Position numbers and translations under genes: made by a program. Shown one piece after another: positions 7,976-16,698 of a DNA stretch of 64,000 bases. Origin of the DNA: Streptomyces sp. NBC_01775 (GTDB lineage: Bacteria; Actinomycetota; Actinomycetes; Streptomycetales; Streptomycetaceae); the NCBI RefSeq assembly GCF_035917675.1, contig NZ_CP109104.1:2790001-2854000 (forward strand), read 5' to 3'. The number at the start of each line of letters is the position of its first letter. Position 1 is the first letter of the stretch. The notes below the pieces were generated by a model that made no database searches, was not told the DNA's origin, and saw only the letters and a list, made by a program, of their open reading frames with translations.

Positions 7976-8485
7976 ATGCACAACGCAGCACACACCGTCC
8001 CCACCCGGATCCCCTCCCCCGTCCACGAGTTCAGCCAGCTCTTCAGCTCCACCCGGCGCGGGGCCCGGCTGGCCCGGCTGATGGGGGTACAGCGGCTCGC
8101 GGACTGGGGCTGGCCGTACGACAGCGAGATCAGTCGCGTGGCCGCGCTGGTGATCGGGGAGCTGACGGCCAACGCCGCGCTGCACGGACGGGCGCCCGCC
8201 GGGCGGCTGGCCGGACGGGACTTCCGGCTGCGGCTCATGATCGGCCCCGGCCTGGTACTGCCGCGCACCTTGCGCGTGGAGGTCGCGGACGGGCGCGGGG
8301 AGCGGGTGCCCCGAGGACTCGGGGATACGACGGCGGTGCGTGCGGTCCCTGGTGCTGACGACGAGGGCGGGCGCGGCCTGTTGCTGGTCGAGACGCTGGC
8401 CTCGCGCTGGGGCGTCGTCGCCCGGCCACCATCTGGGAAGACGGTGTGGGCGGAGTGCGACCTGTTCCCTACGCACCCTCGGTGA
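7976..8485 (+). CDS. ATP-binding protein (anti-sigma-like HATPase)
   Basis: This 169-residue HATPase_c/GHKL-fold protein belongs to the class related to SpoIIAB/RsbW. It has an N-box-like 'VIGELTANAALHG', a 'VEVADGRGERVP' loop and the G2 motif 'DEGGRGLLLVETLASRWGV'. Such proteins accompany WhiJ/DUF397 pairs and probably act in partner-switch signalling. It diverges from the HTH gene and has a short downstream gap. A second complete set lies at 48.5-50.4 kb. Kinase activity cannot be judged from the sequence alone. Confidence 0.8.
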   Translation: MHNAAHTVPTRIPSPVHEFSQLFSSTRRGARLARLMGVQRLADWGWPYDSEISRVAALVIGELTANAALHGRAPAGRLAGRDFRLRLMIGPGLVLPRTLRVEVADGRGERVPRGLGDTTAVRAVPGADDEGGRGLLLVETLASRWGVVARPPSGKTVWAECDLFPTHPR

Positions 8486-8528
8486 AGCCGACGCCGTACT
8501 CGCTCAGGCGCTCGCCGACGCCCCCTCC

Positions 8529-9212
8529 TCATTGAGCGAAGTCCACCGACCTCGGTTCCGGAAACGTGACCTCGTTCCGGCACTCCACAATACTGGTGAG
8601 CAATTTGGCGGCGTTCGTGAGGAGAGCGGCGCGCGTACGGTCCGAGAGATCCAGCCGGTCCGCGAGCGTGACGCGCATCGCGAACTGCTTCTTCAGTTTC
8701 GACTTGCGCACCAGGTCCGGCCGCCGGCAGTCGACAAGCAACCGGAATTGCTCGGTCTTCCCCTTGGCACCGAGGCGCTGATAGCTGGTGACCTTCCCCT
8801 GCTTCTCGGCGGCAGACGGGAAGGTCTGCGGGCCCCAGTTCTCCTCGACCTCGACGAGCATGTGTTCCTTGAGGTCGCCGATTGCACATCCACTGTAATC
8901 ACCGCTGGGGGTGGCGCCCTTGCGCGTATTCATACTGCGGCTCATCGAGCCGCCGCCGGTATACAGGTACTGAATCCCAATACCGAGTTCTGTTTTCTTC
9001 GTTGGCGACTTGGACTTCAGTTCCTTCAGGATTTCATCTTCGAGGATACGGCTGCACGTGTTCCTGGAGATCAGCTCAGGTGCGTCTTTCGTATCCGTCC
9101 TCTTCCTGTCACTCGGCCTTGGATCAGTTACGCATGAAGCCGTGAGCAGCGCAACCAGACAGGATGAGGCCAGCATCAGCGCTGCTCCTCCAAAACCTCG
9201 GCTCTTGCGCAT
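8529..9212 (-). CDS. Lipoprotein of unknown function in ESX-like operon
   Basis: This 227-residue protein has a positively charged head, a hydrophobic stretch and the lipobox 'LLTASC' (Cys about residue 26), so it should be anchored outside the membrane. The mature part is Lys-rich, with three or four further Cys (for example 'SRNTCSRILED', 'DYSGCAIGD', 'VDCRRPDL'). I do not recognise the family. The ATG was chosen because GAAGGG lies 7 bases upstream; an in-frame GTG 15 bases earlier overlaps the end of the large gene upstream. It is the third gene of an operon with a WXG-type protein and may be its surface partner or protective factor. Confidence 0.7.
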   Translation of the reverse strand: MRKSRGFGGAALMLASSCLVALLTASCVTDPRPSDRKRTDTKDAPELISRNTCSRILEDEILKELKSKSPTKKTELGIGIQYLYTGGGSMSRSMNTRKGATPSGDYSGCAIGDLKEHMLVEVEENWGPQTFPSAAEKQGKVTSYQRLGAKGKTEQFRLLVDCRRPDLVRKSKLKKQFAMRVTLADRLDLSDRTRAALLTNAAKLLTSIVECRNEVTFPEPRSVDFAQ

Positions 9213-9223
9213 GATGAAACCCT

Positions 9224-11554
9224 TCACCCAATTGCTCCGGGGTTGGCCCGGCTGTAAGCAGTCTTACGGCGGAACTCTGCCTCATCGAACCAGTCGGAGT
9301 GCTCCAATTCAGGATGAGCCGTGAGATACAAATTCAGTGGATCCTTGCTTCGAGCCCGGCCAGCTGTCGCGAAATCCGACCGCACTTCGTCGACATCGGC
9401 GTCCACGCGTGCTTCAAATTTCTCTTGCTCGCGCTCGACCCCCCGGTCAATCATGATCCCACGCTCGGTACTGAAGGCTTCGGTGACGGAGCCGACTATT
9501 GGAACGGCGTAAGTAGCCTTCGTGGTCCCCTCCAGCACACTCTCGACACCCGTGGAAACCACGCCACTCCCCTGACCGATACCGTACTTCTTCCACTCAG
9601 CTGCTTCTTGCAATTTTCTGGCCTGCTCGGTTTTCAGGTCGTCACTGTCGCCAACGATGGACCCGAATCGAGAGTGATCTAGGAGACCTTGATTCTCAGC
9701 ACCTGACTCAACGGCCAACATGGACGCTTTCCCAGGCCCCAAGCCAGAATCAAGGACCCGCGATGTATACTCCTGCTGGGCACCAGAGAGGATATGATGC
9801 CCATCCTCCGTACCACCGACAATCGCCATGAAGTCGCGGGCGTCGCTCGTCGAGGGGCTAATAGCATTCTTCCCGTCAACCGGGCCAAAAGCGGCATCTC
9901 GAATGTCGTCTCCGTACGGTGATTCAGCATCCGCCGACGTGGCCCAGTTGAGGTTGTCGATATATCCTGCGCCCATCTTGGCGAAGCTGTCGCTCAGATG
10001 ACTGCGACCTGGATGAAATTTATCATCCAGAAAGGCATGGTCTTCCGCCACCACATTTACCGTCTGATTCATGATGCTCGCGCCTGCCGCAGTCTTGTGC
10101 ACCCCCGACTCCGGCTCGTCATACGGTCGACCGAGCGCCCCTGCCTCTACTGCATGACCGAGTTCGTCGTATCCGTAACCTCGATCTCCGGCCCCCATAG
10201 GGTCGCCATTGGGCCATTCTCGATCCTTGAGGAGGTACCGGAGGTCGGGGTCAACTCCAACATTCCGCGAGCCGCCGACCTCGTTGCTTCCGAAAAGCTC
10301 CTGCGCCGCCTCCGAGTTGTGCCCCAGCGCTTCCATGTACCCCGCCATCGGGTCCAGGCCATGGTCGCTCCCCTTGCCGAGGTTGAGGACGGGGTCGTAG
10401 CCGTCCGGGCGCCAGAAGTCCTTCAGGTCGCCTCTGGCTTCAGCCTTCTTGTCGAACTCGATGAGGCCTTGAACATGCTTGTCGCCCGTCCCGAATCCCT
10501 TGCCGTACTGATGCAGGAAGCCCTTGTCGTATTCGCCGTCCCGCATGAGGCTGCTCATGATCTGGAATCCGTACGGGCCCTTGGAAGAGCGGCCGGGTGC
10601 CAGGCTGTCACCCGAGTAGTTGACGTCGGCAAAGCGTTTGGTTCCGAGCCGGATGACGTCGTGTTTCCAGTCCTTCATCGCCGCACTGTCGGAGTGCGAG
10701 GCCGAGGCCAAGGTGAGGCTCATCGACTTCTGTAGCTTGGCCAGCGCCTTCGTGCGGGCCTCGCCCTTCTGCGGCTCGTTGGCGTTGCGTTGCCAGAACT
10801 CCAGAGTGCCGCGGGCCCCCAGGCCCGTTGCCACCTTCTCCCCGAAGTATGGATCGCCCTCGTGCTTGTTCAGGTAGGCGGTCGCACGTTTCACTTCGGC
10901 CGGTGAGAGCGTACGGTGGTCGACCTCGGCGAGCTTGGTGAACGCGCGGGCGTCCTTCGCCGCCTCCCGGCGGGCCCGTCGGGCGTCCTCAAGGCTGTCG
11001 ACACCGTCCGAGGCGAAGCCCTTGTCGCGTCCATTAGGGTCCCGGCTCAGGGCCCACTTGAGGAGTTGGTCGGCCTCTCGCGCATCTTCCATGAGCCGGG
11101 AGATCTCCCGGTTGTAGAAGTCGGCGCTGTCACCGAACCGGAAACCTTGGGACGGTCCTTCCCCGTCAGAGCCCTCGCCGTTCTGTACAGAATCCCGCCG
11201 GGAGACCTTGCCCGTGCCGTCGATCTGAAGGTAAGTACTCGCGTCCAGCTGTTCCTTGTACTCCTTGAGCGTCTTCTGGCAACCGTGCAGCTTTCTGTAA
11301 GCACTTCCCAGAAAGCCGTGCACGTCATCCGCCTCGTCAGCGGCCTTCTCCAGCCGGAAGGTGATGTCCCAGAAGGTGCTTTTCGCTGCGCTTGCGGCCT
11401 CGCCATGCCAGTCGGATTTCGTGAGCGGTGACTGCACGTGATCGAAGAAGTAGGTACCGACACGGCGGAACTTGCCGGGGAGATCCTTCCACTTGGCGAC
11501 GGCCTCTCGTAAAGGTTCCAGGTTCGCCGAGATCAAGGTCCCGAAGGTAAGCAT
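9224..11554 (-). CDS. WXG-type large protein (DUF6571-like), putative secreted effector
   Basis: The protein is 776 residues. The N-terminal about 110 residues are helical with a WXG-like turn ('KSDWHGEAASAAKS'), as in ESX/type VII substrates. A long charged middle follows, and near residue 680 an uncharged glycine/valine-rich segment ('GTTKATYAVPIVGSVTEAF'). I believe it belongs to the Streptomyces DUF6571 family, whose function is unknown. No catalytic motif is recognised. Its ATG overlaps the stop of the small upstream gene by one base and a lipoprotein gene follows, so the three are one operon. Whether it is a toxin, a peptidoglycan-acting protein or structural cannot be told. Confidence 0.7.
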   Translation of the reverse strand: MLTFGTLISANLEPLREAVAKWKDLPGKFRRVGTYFFDHVQSPLTKSDWHGEAASAAKSTFWDITFRLEKAADEADDVHGFLGSAYRKLHGCQKTLKEYKEQLDASTYLQIDGTGKVSRRDSVQNGEGSDGEGPSQGFRFGDSADFYNREISRLMEDAREADQLLKWALSRDPNGRDKGFASDGVDSLEDARRARREAAKDARAFTKLAEVDHRTLSPAEVKRATAYLNKHEGDPYFGEKVATGLGARGTLEFWQRNANEPQKGEARTKALAKLQKSMSLTLASASHSDSAAMKDWKHDVIRLGTKRFADVNYSGDSLAPGRSSKGPYGFQIMSSLMRDGEYDKGFLHQYGKGFGTGDKHVQGLIEFDKKAEARGDLKDFWRPDGYDPVLNLGKGSDHGLDPMAGYMEALGHNSEAAQELFGSNEVGGSRNVGVDPDLRYLLKDREWPNGDPMGAGDRGYGYDELGHAVEAGALGRPYDEPESGVHKTAAGASIMNQTVNVVAEDHAFLDDKFHPGRSHLSDSFAKMGAGYIDNLNWATSADAESPYGDDIRDAAFGPVDGKNAISPSTSDARDFMAIVGGTEDGHHILSGAQQEYTSRVLDSGLGPGKASMLAVESGAENQGLLDHSRFGSIVGDSDDLKTEQARKLQEAAEWKKYGIGQGSGVVSTGVESVLEGTTKATYAVPIVGSVTEAFSTERGIMIDRGVEREQEKFEARVDADVDEVRSDFATAGRARSKDPLNLYLTAHPELEHSDWFDEAEFRRKTAYSRANPGAIG

Positions 11555-12009
11555 CAGTGCGGGCCCTTCCCCATTTCCTCGGCCCCTTTGTTGCCCTCCG
11601 CAACACCGTCCATCTCGTCCTTCACCCCGTGATCCCTGCCTCGGAAGTTGAAGCTCGCCTTGCGCAGCGCCGCCACCACGTTCACGCTCAGCCGGTTACG
11701 GAGATAACGCATCTGGTCGCTCCAGCGTTCTTCGAAGGTGTCGAACGCGGACGCACAATCGAAGCCGGACAGACTCGCCTTGAGCTGCCCGGTCTCCGTC
11801 ATCGCCTTGTTGTCGGCACGCATGAAGGCAGCGGTGACGTCCGCTGCGTCCTCAGCCTTCGCCCGCAGCACTGAGGGGGTCACATGCAGCCTGCGCTTTC
11901 CAGCTTTGGCTGCCTGCTCTTCGGGGCCCGCCTGGTTGAGTTGCATGCGGGTCGATTGTTCCGACTTCGCCTTGGCCATGTGCCCGGCCCATTCCGCTTC
12001 GAAGGACAT
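11554..12009 (-). CDS. Small ESX-like helical protein
   Basis: This 151-residue protein, rich in Ala, Lys and Glu, has long predicted helices ('VLRAKAEDAADVTAAFMRAD', 'SAFDTFEERWSDQMRYLRNR') and a WxxxM/Y pattern instead of a strict WXG. I infer an ESX-like partner or chaperone for the large protein that follows, because the genes overlap by one base and lengths and order match other WXG pairs. Start: an ATG with GGAG nine bases upstream was preferred. An ATG five codons earlier (12024) lacks a ribosome site but remains possible. Confidence 0.65.
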   Translation of the reverse strand: MSFEAEWAGHMAKAKSEQSTRMQLNQAGPEEQAAKAGKRRLHVTPSVLRAKAEDAADVTAAFMRADNKAMTETGQLKASLSGFDCASAFDTFEERWSDQMRYLRNRLSVNVVAALRKASFNFRGRDHGVKDEMDGVAEGNKGAEEMGKGPH

Positions 12010-12055
12010 CCTCGATGTCTCCATAACTCACTGCTGGTTCGGCTGACCTGGTACC

Positions 12056-12071
12056 CGTGGGCATGCCCACG
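12056..12071. promoter_or_regulatory. 16-bp perfect palindrome upstream of the ESX-like operon
   Basis: CGTGGGCATGCCCACG is an exact palindrome about 47 bases before the first gene of the operon. Its position fits a repressor or activator site. No DNA-binding partner is encoded directly beside it. Confidence 0.45.
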
Positions 12072-12119
12072 CCATCGCGGGCCTCACCGTATCAGCTTGT
12101 TAACTCTCCGCAGATGGAG

Positions 12120-12189
12120 TGTGGCCCTCCGCTCATGCGACGCAGCCGCAACCCCGCCCCGCCAGGCGGGGTATGAGCTGCGGCTGCCG
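12120..12189. repeat. Structured direct repeat, right copy
   Basis: This is the second copy of the element at 6719-6787, in the same orientation. Here the arms GCAGCCGCA and TGCGGCTGC are perfect (9 bp) and the inner hairpin CCCCGCC/GGCGGGG is longer. CTCAT near its start can pair with ATGAG after the inner hairpin. It also lies just past the stop of the phoD-like gene. Confidence 0.65.
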
Positions 12190-12213
12190 CGCACGGGCCC
12201 GTTCGCCCGGGGC

Positions 12214-13857
12214 TCAGACCTCGCGCAGCCCCTGGTCGCCGACCTCGGTGACGAAGGTGGCAGCCGTGCTGACCTGGGCGCCCGGGGTGGTCACCGCCGC
12301 GACCGTGCGGAAGTCGGCGCGGGCCTCCTTGGAGGTGAGGCGGACGGTCACATAGCCGCGCCTGCCGTTGTAGAACTTCATGTGCGGGTTGGCGCCCGTG
12401 TAGTCGGCCCAGTCGGCGGGCTTGTCCTCGCCGTCCTTGCCGCTGGTGATGGAGGTCGCCACGATCTCGGTGCCGAGGGTGCGCGAGTCCTGGTCGCCGA
12501 AGCGGCGCTTGATGTCGTAGGCGTAGCCCTTGTGCACATCGCCCGTGAGCACCATCAGGTTCTCGATCCCGGCGGACTCCGCGCCGGCCAGCAGCCGCTC
12601 GCGGGAGGCGGGGTAGCCGTCCCAGGCGTCCATGCTGAGCTTGTAGGCGGGGGTGCTGTTGGTGCGGCGCTCGCTGAAGGTGACCTGCTGGGGTACGACG
12701 TTCCACACCGTGTCCGAGGCCCGCCAGCCGTCGAGCAGCCAGCGCTCCTGCGTGGCGCCCGTGATGGTGCGCTTCGGGTCCTCGGACTCGGGTCCCGGCG
12801 CGTGGGCGCCGTCGCCGTACGCCTGGTCGGAGCGGTATTGCCGGGTGTCGAGGATGTCGAACTGCGCGAGCTTCCCGAAGCGCAGCCTGCGGTAGAGGCG
12901 CATGTCGGGGCCCGAGGGCTTCTGGGGGCGGCGCAGCGGCTGGTTCTCCCAGTAGGCGCGGTAGGCGGCGGCCCTGCGCACCAGGAACTGCTCGGAGGAC
13001 CCTCCGTCCTCGGGGATGTCGTCCGCGTAGTTGTTCTCGGTCTCGTGGTCGTCCCAGGTGACGAGGAAGGGGTGCGCGGCGTGCGCGGCCCGCAGGTCGG
13101 GGTCGGACTTGTACAGGGCGTAGCGCAGCCGGTAGTCCTCCAGCGTGGCGGTCTCGCGGTTGAAGACGGCGGGAAGCTCGCGGTCGGTGTACTTCCGGGC
13201 GCCGCCGTGCGCGTCCACCGCGTACTCGTACAGGTAGTCGCCGAGGTGGAAGACCAGGTCAACGTCCTCCTCGGCGAGGTGACGGTGCGCGGTGTAGTAG
13301 CCGTCGTGGTACGCCTGGCACGAGATGGCGGCCAGCCGCAGGTCGGTCAGGTTCGCGCCGGCTGCCGGGGCGGTGCGGGTGCGGCCCACCGGGCTGATCC
13401 ACTTCCCGGTGCGGAAGCGGTAGTAGTAGACCCGGTCGGCGTCCAGGCCCTCGGCCTCGACGTGCACGGAGTGGTTCAGCTCGGGGTGCGCGCTGATCTC
13501 GCCCCGCCGGGCGACGCGGCGGAAGCGGCGGTCGTGGGCGATCTCCCACCGCACGGTGATCCGCGCGTTCGGCAGCCCGCTGCCGGTCTCGTACGGCTTG
13601 GGCGCCAGGCGGGTCCACAGGACGACGGAGCCGGGCAGCGGGTCGCCGGAGGCGACGCCGAGGGTGAAGGGGTCGTCGCTGACGGCCTTGTTCGCGTCGG
13701 CCTCGGCCGCGTGCGCGCTGCCGGGGAGGTTCGTGGCGAAGGCGAGCGCCGCTGCGGCACTCGTGACGGTCAGAAAGCGGCGGCGGCCCAGCGCCGCCGC
13801 CGCTCTTTCGATCTCCTGCTGGCTCTCCTGGCCGTGCTGGCTCACTCGATGCGGCAT
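12214..13857 (-). CDS. Alkaline phosphatase D family protein (PhoD), Tat-exported
   Basis: This 547-residue phosphodiesterase/phosphomonoesterase scavenges phosphate outside the cell. A twin-arginine signal is clear ('LGRRRFLTVTSAAAALAFA', ending near AHA, residue 49). An N-terminal PhoD domain follows, then the metallophosphatase with 'FHLGDYLYEY', 'VTWDDHETENNY' and 'VLTGDVHKGYAYD'. Length is normal. No obvious PHO-box repeat was recognised upstream; a small GATGAC/GTCATC dyad and a GTACATGTAC palindrome occur there instead. Phosphate control is therefore expected for the family but not shown. Confidence 0.9.
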   Translation of the reverse strand: MPHRVSQHGQESQQEIERAAAALGRRRFLTVTSAAAALAFATNLPGSAHAAEADANKAVSDDPFTLGVASGDPLPGSVVLWTRLAPKPYETGSGLPNARITVRWEIAHDRRFRRVARRGEISAHPELNHSVHVEAEGLDADRVYYYRFRTGKWISPVGRTRTAPAAGANLTDLRLAAISCQAYHDGYYTAHRHLAEEDVDLVFHLGDYLYEYAVDAHGGARKYTDRELPAVFNRETATLEDYRLRYALYKSDPDLRAAHAAHPFLVTWDDHETENNYADDIPEDGGSSEQFLVRRAAAYRAYWENQPLRRPQKPSGPDMRLYRRLRFGKLAQFDILDTRQYRSDQAYGDGAHAPGPESEDPKRTITGATQERWLLDGWRASDTVWNVVPQQVTFSERRTNSTPAYKLSMDAWDGYPASRERLLAGAESAGIENLMVLTGDVHKGYAYDIKRRFGDQDSRTLGTEIVATSITSGKDGEDKPADWADYTGANPHMKFYNGRRGYVTVRLTSKEARADFRTVAAVTTPGAQVSTAATFVTEVGDQGLREV

Positions 13858-13954
13858 CGTGGATGTCGGCCCTCCGGGAGGCGGTCGATGACACCGTCAT
13901 CACACTGATGCGCAGCGGCCCCTCGGCCACGGAAGCACGACCCACACATGTCAG

Positions 13955-13964
13955 GTACATGTAC
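13955..13964. promoter_or_regulatory. GTACATGTAC palindrome upstream of phoD-like gene
   Basis: This perfect 10-base palindrome has a second ACATGT beginning 9 bases to its left (13946-13951). It lies about 100 bases upstream of the phosphatase start. A regulator site is possible; the evidence is only the symmetry. Confidence 0.3.
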
Positions 13965-14023
13965 TGTCGGTCGGTTCCGGGCTTACGGGGACACGCCCCA
14001 CCACCTCTTGAGAGCCAGCGGAT

Positions 14024-14069
14024 CCGGGAGCCGGAGAGTCCGGGAGCCAGGGGCCGGGCGCCGGGAGCC
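14024..14069. repeat. Three copies of CCGGGAGCC
   Basis: Copies begin at 14024, 14040 and 14061, just past the ilvE stop codon. The purpose is unknown; it may be slippage in GC-rich 3' flank. Confidence 0.4.
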
Positions 14070-14089
14070 GGCCGGCGGGCCCAGCGAGG

Positions 14090-15196
<1,107 letters not shown>

Positions 15197-15410
15197 GTCA
15201 GCGCGTCCTTCGCTTGTGTTGTTGCGGACCGCGCTCCGGTTCGTCTCAGCCCCAGCCCAGTGCTAGGACGTCCGAGCTTCCCCACATATCGCGGCCCCAC
15301 GTCCGATTATCGCGCGTGAGACATGTGTACGGGCCACAGGTGGGCAGGGAGGCGGTCCTGGGGATAGATGGTGGCACCCAACCGCCTAGTAGCACAGATA
15401 CGTACAGCAC

Positions 15411-15437
15411 AGCGGCCGGGCACCTGGCCCGGCCGCT
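15411..15437 (-). terminator. Hairpin terminator after leuB
   Basis: AGCGGCCGGGC and GCCCGGCCGCT are exact complements (11 bp) around a 5-base loop, 20 bases past the leuB stop. No T-tract, as usual in this genome. Confidence 0.75.
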
Positions 15438-15457
15438 GGTGAGCGGGGAATCCGGGC

Positions 15458-16522
15458 CTAGCCGGCTACTCGCACCGCGAGCGCGTCGCCGGTCTCCTCC
15501 GTCGAGCGCGTGGTGTCGGCACGCTCGGCGAGGTCGGCGGTGACCGCCTCGTCGATGCGCGCCGCCTCGGCCTCGAAGCCGAGGTGGCGCAGCAGGAGCG
15601 CGACGGACAGCACGGTCGCGGTGGGGTCGGCCTTGCCGGTGCCCGCGATGTCGGGCGCGGAGCCGTGCACCGGCTCGAACATGGAGGGGAACTCGCGGGA
15701 CGGGTTGATGTTCCCGGAGGCCGCCACGCCGATGCCGCCGCTGACGGCGGCGGCGAGGTCGGTGAGGATGTCGCCGAAGAGGTTGTCGGTGACGATCACG
15801 TCGAACCGCGCCGGGTCGGTGACCAGGAAGATCGTGGCGGCGTCGACGTGCAGATAGTCGGTGGTGACCTCGGGGTACTCCTGGCCGACCCGGTCGAAGG
15901 TGTCCTTCCACAGGTGGCCGGCGTGCACCAGGACGTTGTTCTTGTGGACCAGCGTCAGCTTCTTCGCCTCACGCGCCCGCGCACGCTCGTAGGCGTCGCG
16001 CACGACCCGCTCCACACCGAAGGCCGTGTTGACGCTGACCTCGTTGGCGACCTCCTGCGGAGTGCCCTTGCGGATGCTGCCGCCGTTGCCGACGTACGGC
16101 CCCTCGGTGCCCTCGCGGACGACTACGAAGTCGATGTCCGGGCGGCCCGCCAGTGGCGAGTCGGTGTTCGGGAACAGCTTCGAGGGGCGCAGGTTGACGA
16201 AGTGGTCGAAGGCGAAGCGGAGCTTGAGCAGCAGGCCGCGCTCCAGGACCCCGGAGGGGACGCCCGGGTCGCCGATGGCGCCGAGCAGGATCGCGTCGTG
16301 CTCCTTGAGCTGCTCCAGCTCGGCGTCCGGGAGGGTCTCCCCCGTGGCGTGCCAGCGCCTGGCGCCGAGGTCGTACTCGTGGGTCTCCAGCTTCACGTCC
16401 TGCGGAAGGACGGCGGACAGGACCTTCAGGCCCTGGGCGACGACCTCGGGGCCGATTCCGTCGCCGGGGATCACTGCGAGATTGAGGGTGCGGTCCGTGC
16501 TGGAGGCCGTTCCTGAAGACAT
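15458..16522 (-). CDS. leuB: 3-Isopropylmalate dehydrogenase
   Basis: This 354-residue NAD-dependent enzyme oxidises and decarboxylates 3-isopropylmalate in leucine synthesis. The metal- and substrate-binding motifs are visible: '[13 protein letters not shown]', '[16 protein letters not shown]', '[14 protein letters not shown]' and '[20 protein letters not shown]'. The coenzyme loop '[19 protein letters not shown]' follows. It is the shorter actinobacterial type. The ATG follows AGGG at 7 bases and faces the divergent phosphatase gene across 176 bases. leuC and leuD are not in the window. Confidence 0.95.
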   Translation of the reverse strand: MSSGTASSTDRTLNLAVIPGDGIGPEVVAQGLKVLSAVLPQDVKLETHEYDLGARRWHATGETLPDAELEQLKEHDAILLGAIGDPGVPSGVLERGLLLKLRFAFDHFVNLRPSKLFPNTDSPLAGRPDIDFVVVREGTEGPYVGNGGSIRKGTPQEVANEVSVNTAFGVERVVRDAYERARAREAKKLTLVHKNNVLVHAGHLWKDTFDRVGQEYPEVTTDYLHVDAATIFLVTDPARFDVIVTDNLFGDILTDLAAAVSGGIGVAASGNINPSREFPSMFEPVHGSAPDIAGTGKADPTATVLSVALLLRHLGFEAEAARIDEAVTADLAERADTTRSTEETGDALAVRVAG

Positions 16523-16698
16523 GGGCAGACCCTACTCCTCGTCCCACGCCCTGACATCACAAGTCCACATGACGGACAACGGTTCCAGCTCCGGGCCGCT
16601 GCCGAAAAGCCGGGGCGCCGCGGCGGTCGGACGGCGTTCACCACGCGTACTCCCCCATGTCTTCCCCGAGTTGTCGCGCGCTGGGAATTTTGTTTTCC

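Noticed and set aside
13858..13980. PHO box (PhoP site) before the phoD-like gene
   Set aside because: No GTTCACC-like direct repeats were found in the region.
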